From NCBI GenBank assembly GCA_009840595.1, contig VXNK01000156.1, positions 1 to 39,059 of the forward strand: DNA of 39,059 nucleotides, read 5' to 3'. The notes under the pieces are model-generated. The model worked only from the letters and a program-made list of their open reading frames with translations. It was not told the origin of the DNA and ran no database searches. Origin of the DNA: Rhodospirillaceae bacterium (GTDB lineage Bacteria; Pseudomonadota; Alphaproteobacteria; Bin65). Below are positions 36,521 through 39,059 of the stretch, piece after piece. The translations under genes were made by a program, and so were the position numbers. The stretch's first letter is position 1. Every line of letters begins with the position of its first letter.

Positions 36521-37648
36521 TTAGTCCGCGGCGAACTCCGCCCGGATGGCCGGGCCGTGTTCGTCGAGGGCCGGGACGGGGCCGAGCCGCGGCGGGCCCA
36601 GCTCGCGGACCAGGGTACCGGGCGGGACCATCTGCGCCGGGCCGTTCGGCGTCTCGACCGGCACGCGCCGCAGTTCGGGATGGGCCGAGAGGTCGGCGAC
36701 GCTGTTGACCCGCCCGTATGCGATCTGCGCCGCCTCGAGCCGGCGGATCGCCTCGCTGCGCGATAACGCGCCGAAGACGGCGCCCATCTCGGCCTCCAGC
36801 GCCGGCCGGTTCGCCACCCGCGCTCCGTTGTCGGCAAAGCGCGGATCGTCGGCCATGTCCGGCCGCTCCAGCACCGCCGCGCACAGCCGCACCCATTCGC
36901 GCGCGTTCTGGACGGCGAGCACGATCGGTTCGCCGCCGGCGCACAGGAACAGGCCGTAGGGCGCGATCGTCGGATGGCGCAGGCCGACCCGCGCGAAGCC
37001 GCCGTCGCCGAGGTCGTTATGGAAAAGCGGCACGTTCATCCAGTCGGCGAGGGTGTGGAACAGGGAGACGGAGAGCGCCCGCCCCTCGCCGGTCTTCTCG
37101 CGCGCGTAGAGCGCTTCCATGATCGCGCCGTAGGCGTGCACGCCGGCGGAAAAATCGGCGACCGAGACGCCGACCCGGGCCGGCTCGTCCGGGCTGCCGG
37201 TAATCGCCGCGACGCCGGATTCCGCCTGCACCAGCAGGTCGTAGGCCTTCATGGCCTCGTAGGGCCCGCCGTCGCCGTAGCCGGAGATATCGCAGGCGAT
37301 GAGTCGCGGATGCTTCGCGCGCAGGGCTTCGGACCCGAAGCCGAGCTTCGCCGCCGCGCCCGGCGCGAGGTTCTGCAGGAACACGTCGGCCTTTGCGATC
37401 ATGCGGTGCAGCAGCGCCGCGTCGTCCGCGTCCTTGAGGTCGAGGACGATGGATTGCTTGCCCCGGTTGAGCCAGACGAAATAGGCCGAGAGGCCGTTCA
37501 CCGCCGTATCGTAGTAGCGCGCGAAATCGCCGCCCGGCCGCTCGACCTTGATCACCCGCGCCCCGGCATCGGCCAGCTTGGCCGCGCACAGCGGCGCCGC
37601 AGCCGCCTGGTCGATCGAGATGACGAGAATGTCGGCGAAGGGGTTCAT
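36521..37648 (-). CDS. CaiB/BaiF CoA-transferase family protein
   Basis: This 375-residue enzyme is a class III CoA-transferase, moving CoA between carboxylic acids. The N-terminus has ADAGARVIKVERPGGDFARYYD, then VWLNRGKQSIVLDLKD, DVFLQNLAPGAAAKLGFG and a GPYEAMKAYDLLVQAESGV loop that includes the catalytic aspartate region. It follows the acyl-CoA dehydrogenase gene by 35 bases on the same strand. The acid handled is unknown. Confidence 0.93.
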   Translation of the reverse strand: MNPFADILVISIDQAAAAPLCAAKLADAGARVIKVERPGGDFARYYDTAVNGLSAYFVWLNRGKQSIVLDLKDADDAALLHRMIAKADVFLQNLAPGAAAKLGFGSEALRAKHPRLIACDISGYGDGGPYEAMKAYDLLVQAESGVAAITGSPDEPARVGVSVADFSAGVHAYGAIMEALYAREKTGEGRALSVSLFHTLADWMNVPLFHNDLGDGGFARVGLRHPTIAPYGLFLCAGGEPIVLAVQNAREWVRLCAAVLERPDMADDPRFADNGARVANRPALEAEMGAVFGALSRSEAIRRLEAAQIAYGRVNSVADLSAHPELRRVPVETPNGPAQMVPPGTLVRELGPPRLGPVPALDEHGPAIRAEFAAD

Positions 37649-37683
37649 GGGGCGCGATCCGGGTCAATGGCGGTGCCGCACCC

Positions 37684-38886
37684 TCAAAACGACCTTGGCA
37701 GGCCCAGCACGTGCTCGGCGATGTAGCTGAGGATCAGGTTGGTCGAGATCGGCGCGGTCCGGTAGAGCCGGGTCTCGCGGAACTTGCGCTCGATATCGTA
37801 TTCCTCGGCGAAGGCGAAGCCGCCATGCGCCTGCATGCACATGTCGGCAGCCTCCCAGGCGGCGTCGGCGGCGAGCATCTTGGCCATGTTGGCTTCGGCG
37901 CCGGGCTTCTCGCCGGCGTCGAACAGGCCGGCCGCCTTCTGCACCATCAGGTCGGCGGCCTCGGTCGCGGCGTAGGCTTTCGCGATCGGGAACTGGATGC
38001 CCTGGTTCCGGCCGATCGGCCGGCCGAACACGTTGCGCTCGGCGGCATAGTCGCGCGCCTTCCCGATGAACCAGCGGGCGTCGCCGATGCATTCCGCGCC
38101 GATCAGCACGCGCTCGGCGTTCATGCCGTCGAGGATGTAGCGGAAGCCCTGCCCCTCCGCGCCGACCAGGTTCTCCGCCGACACCTCCAGATCGTCGAAG
38201 AAGACCTCGGTAGTGGCGTGGTTGATCATGGTGCGGATCGGCCGGATCGTCAGGCCGTTGCCCCGCGCCTCGCGCATGTCGACGACGAAGACGGACAGGC
38301 CTTCCGTGCGCTTTTTCACCTTCTCCTTCGGCGTCGTCCGGGCGAGCAGCAGCATCAGGTCGGAATACTCGGCGCGCGAGGTCCAGACCTTCTGGCCGTT
38401 CACGACATAGCGGTCGTTGCCCTTCTTCTCGGCGACGGTGCGCAGCGAGAGCGTATCGGTGCCGCTGCCGGGCTCGGTGACGCCGAACGCCTGGAGCCGC
38501 AGGTCGCCCGAGGCGATGCCGGGCAGCCAGCGTGTCTTCTGTTCCGCCGAGCCGTGGCGCAGGATCGTGCCCATGATGTACATCTGGGCGTGGCAGGCCG
38601 CGCCGTTGCCGCCGCTCTTGTGGATCTCCTCCAGGATCGCGCAGGCCGCGCGCAGGCCGAGGCCGCTGCCGCCGTATTCCTCCGGCACCAGCACGGCGAG
38701 GAAGCCGGCCTCGGTCAGCGCCTGGACGAACTCCGTCGGATAGGCGCGCGCCCGGTCCTTTTCGCGCCAGTATTCGCCCGGATACCCGGCGCACAGCGCG
38801 CGCACGGACTGCCGGATCGCCTCGATCTCCGGGTCCGGGGCGTAGGGGTTGTCGGCGGCGGGCGGGGCGGTTTCGGCGATGGTCAT
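37684..38886 (-). CDS. Acyl-CoA dehydrogenase family protein
   Basis: This 400-residue FAD enzyme oxidises acyl-CoA thioesters at the alpha-beta position. Visible blocks are VPEEYGGSGLGLR, AFGVTEPGSGTDT, KVWTSRAEYSDL, and the C-terminal QAHGGFAFAEEYDIERKFRETRLYRTAPISTNLI. The ATG at 38886 is chosen because the longer reading from 38982 adds arginine-rich sequence. The gene is the first of a pair with the CoA-transferase, suggesting catabolism of a carboxylic acid through its CoA ester. Confidence 0.95.
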   Translation of the reverse strand: MTIAETAPPAADNPYAPDPEIEAIRQSVRALCAGYPGEYWREKDRARAYPTEFVQALTEAGFLAVLVPEEYGGSGLGLRAACAILEEIHKSGGNGAACHAQMYIMGTILRHGSAEQKTRWLPGIASGDLRLQAFGVTEPGSGTDTLSLRTVAEKKGNDRYVVNGQKVWTSRAEYSDLMLLLARTTPKEKVKKRTEGLSVFVVDMREARGNGLTIRPIRTMINHATTEVFFDDLEVSAENLVGAEGQGFRYILDGMNAERVLIGAECIGDARWFIGKARDYAAERNVFGRPIGRNQGIQFPIAKAYAATEAADLMVQKAAGLFDAGEKPGAEANMAKMLAADAAWEAADMCMQAHGGFAFAEEYDIERKFRETRLYRTAPISTNLILSYIAEHVLGLPRSF

Positions 38887-39059
38887 GATACGCACTCTCC
38901 GGCGGCAGGCCCGGCCTACGGCATGTCCGCCGCCAAGGGAAGCGGACACGCCCGCGCGGCGGATTATCGGTCCGCCTGACAAGATAGTGGCTCCCCCTCT
39001 CCTCGATTCCTCTGCGAAACGGGGAAGCCGCGCCGCTTGCTCCGCCCGAAATGACGGGA

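Overview
The window reads as a stretch of chromosome from a high-GC (about two-thirds to three-quarters G+C in coding lines) alphaproteobacterium, probably of the Rhodospirillales type. Supporting this are the rph-rdgB-hemW and hrcA-grpE blocks, GapR (DUF2312), the long form of dCTP deaminase, the DUF1330 and DUF1272 small proteins, and a good match to the alphaproteobacterial heat-shock sigma factor consensus upstream of dnaK. Species assignment is not possible from sequence reading alone.

Layout. 1-356: gene-free left edge with a possible LexA-type box. 357-6735: protein-folding block dnaJ-dnaK (minus) and grpE-hrcA (minus), split by a DUF1848 gene. 6938-9560: rph-rdgB-hemW (plus). 9579-12287: lpoA/yraM-like lipoprotein (minus) divergent from rsmI-yraN (plus). 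12201-13622: an AT-rich 1.3 kb insert with one PDDEXK nuclease-like gene, bracketed by two 92-bp near-identical copies of the last 28 codons of yraN. 13627-17340: SirB1-like protein, metallo-beta-lactamase-fold lactonase-like enzyme, ribbon-helix-helix protein, DUF1272 protein and fumarase C. 17520-26267: an accessory catabolic region, with a Rieske oxygenase and an M20 amidohydrolase on plus, and on minus a collinear set running Rieske oxygenase, small unknown protein, Fe-S reductive-dehalogenase-like protein, TRAP transporter (dctPQM) and DUF1330 protein. 26598-32609: gapR, dcd, rpsA and cmk (minus) and apaG, secF (plus). 32696-36489: Mth938-domain protein, PuuD-like membrane protein, an interrupted squalene/phytoene-synthase-like gene, an unknown protein and a TauE/SafE exporter. 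36521-38886: acyl-CoA dehydrogenase and CaiB/BaiF CoA-transferase operon (minus).

How it works together. DnaK, DnaJ and GrpE form one chaperone machine and HrcA is a heat-shock repressor; no HrcA operator (CIRCE) was seen, while a sigma-32-like promoter precedes dnaK. The accessory region looks like import of a small organic acid by TRAP followed by oxygenation, hydrolysis and redox steps; the substrate cannot be named. The most unusual structure is the nuclease insert that rebuilds the 3' end of yraN: the two repeat copies differ at two positions, both synonymous, which suggests capture of a homologous gene end rather than simple slippage. Other curiosities are a probable ATT start codon with 16-bp tandem repeats upstream (TauE gene), short in-frame tandem expansions in three genes, and a palindromic repeat apparently translated into the N-terminus of HemW.
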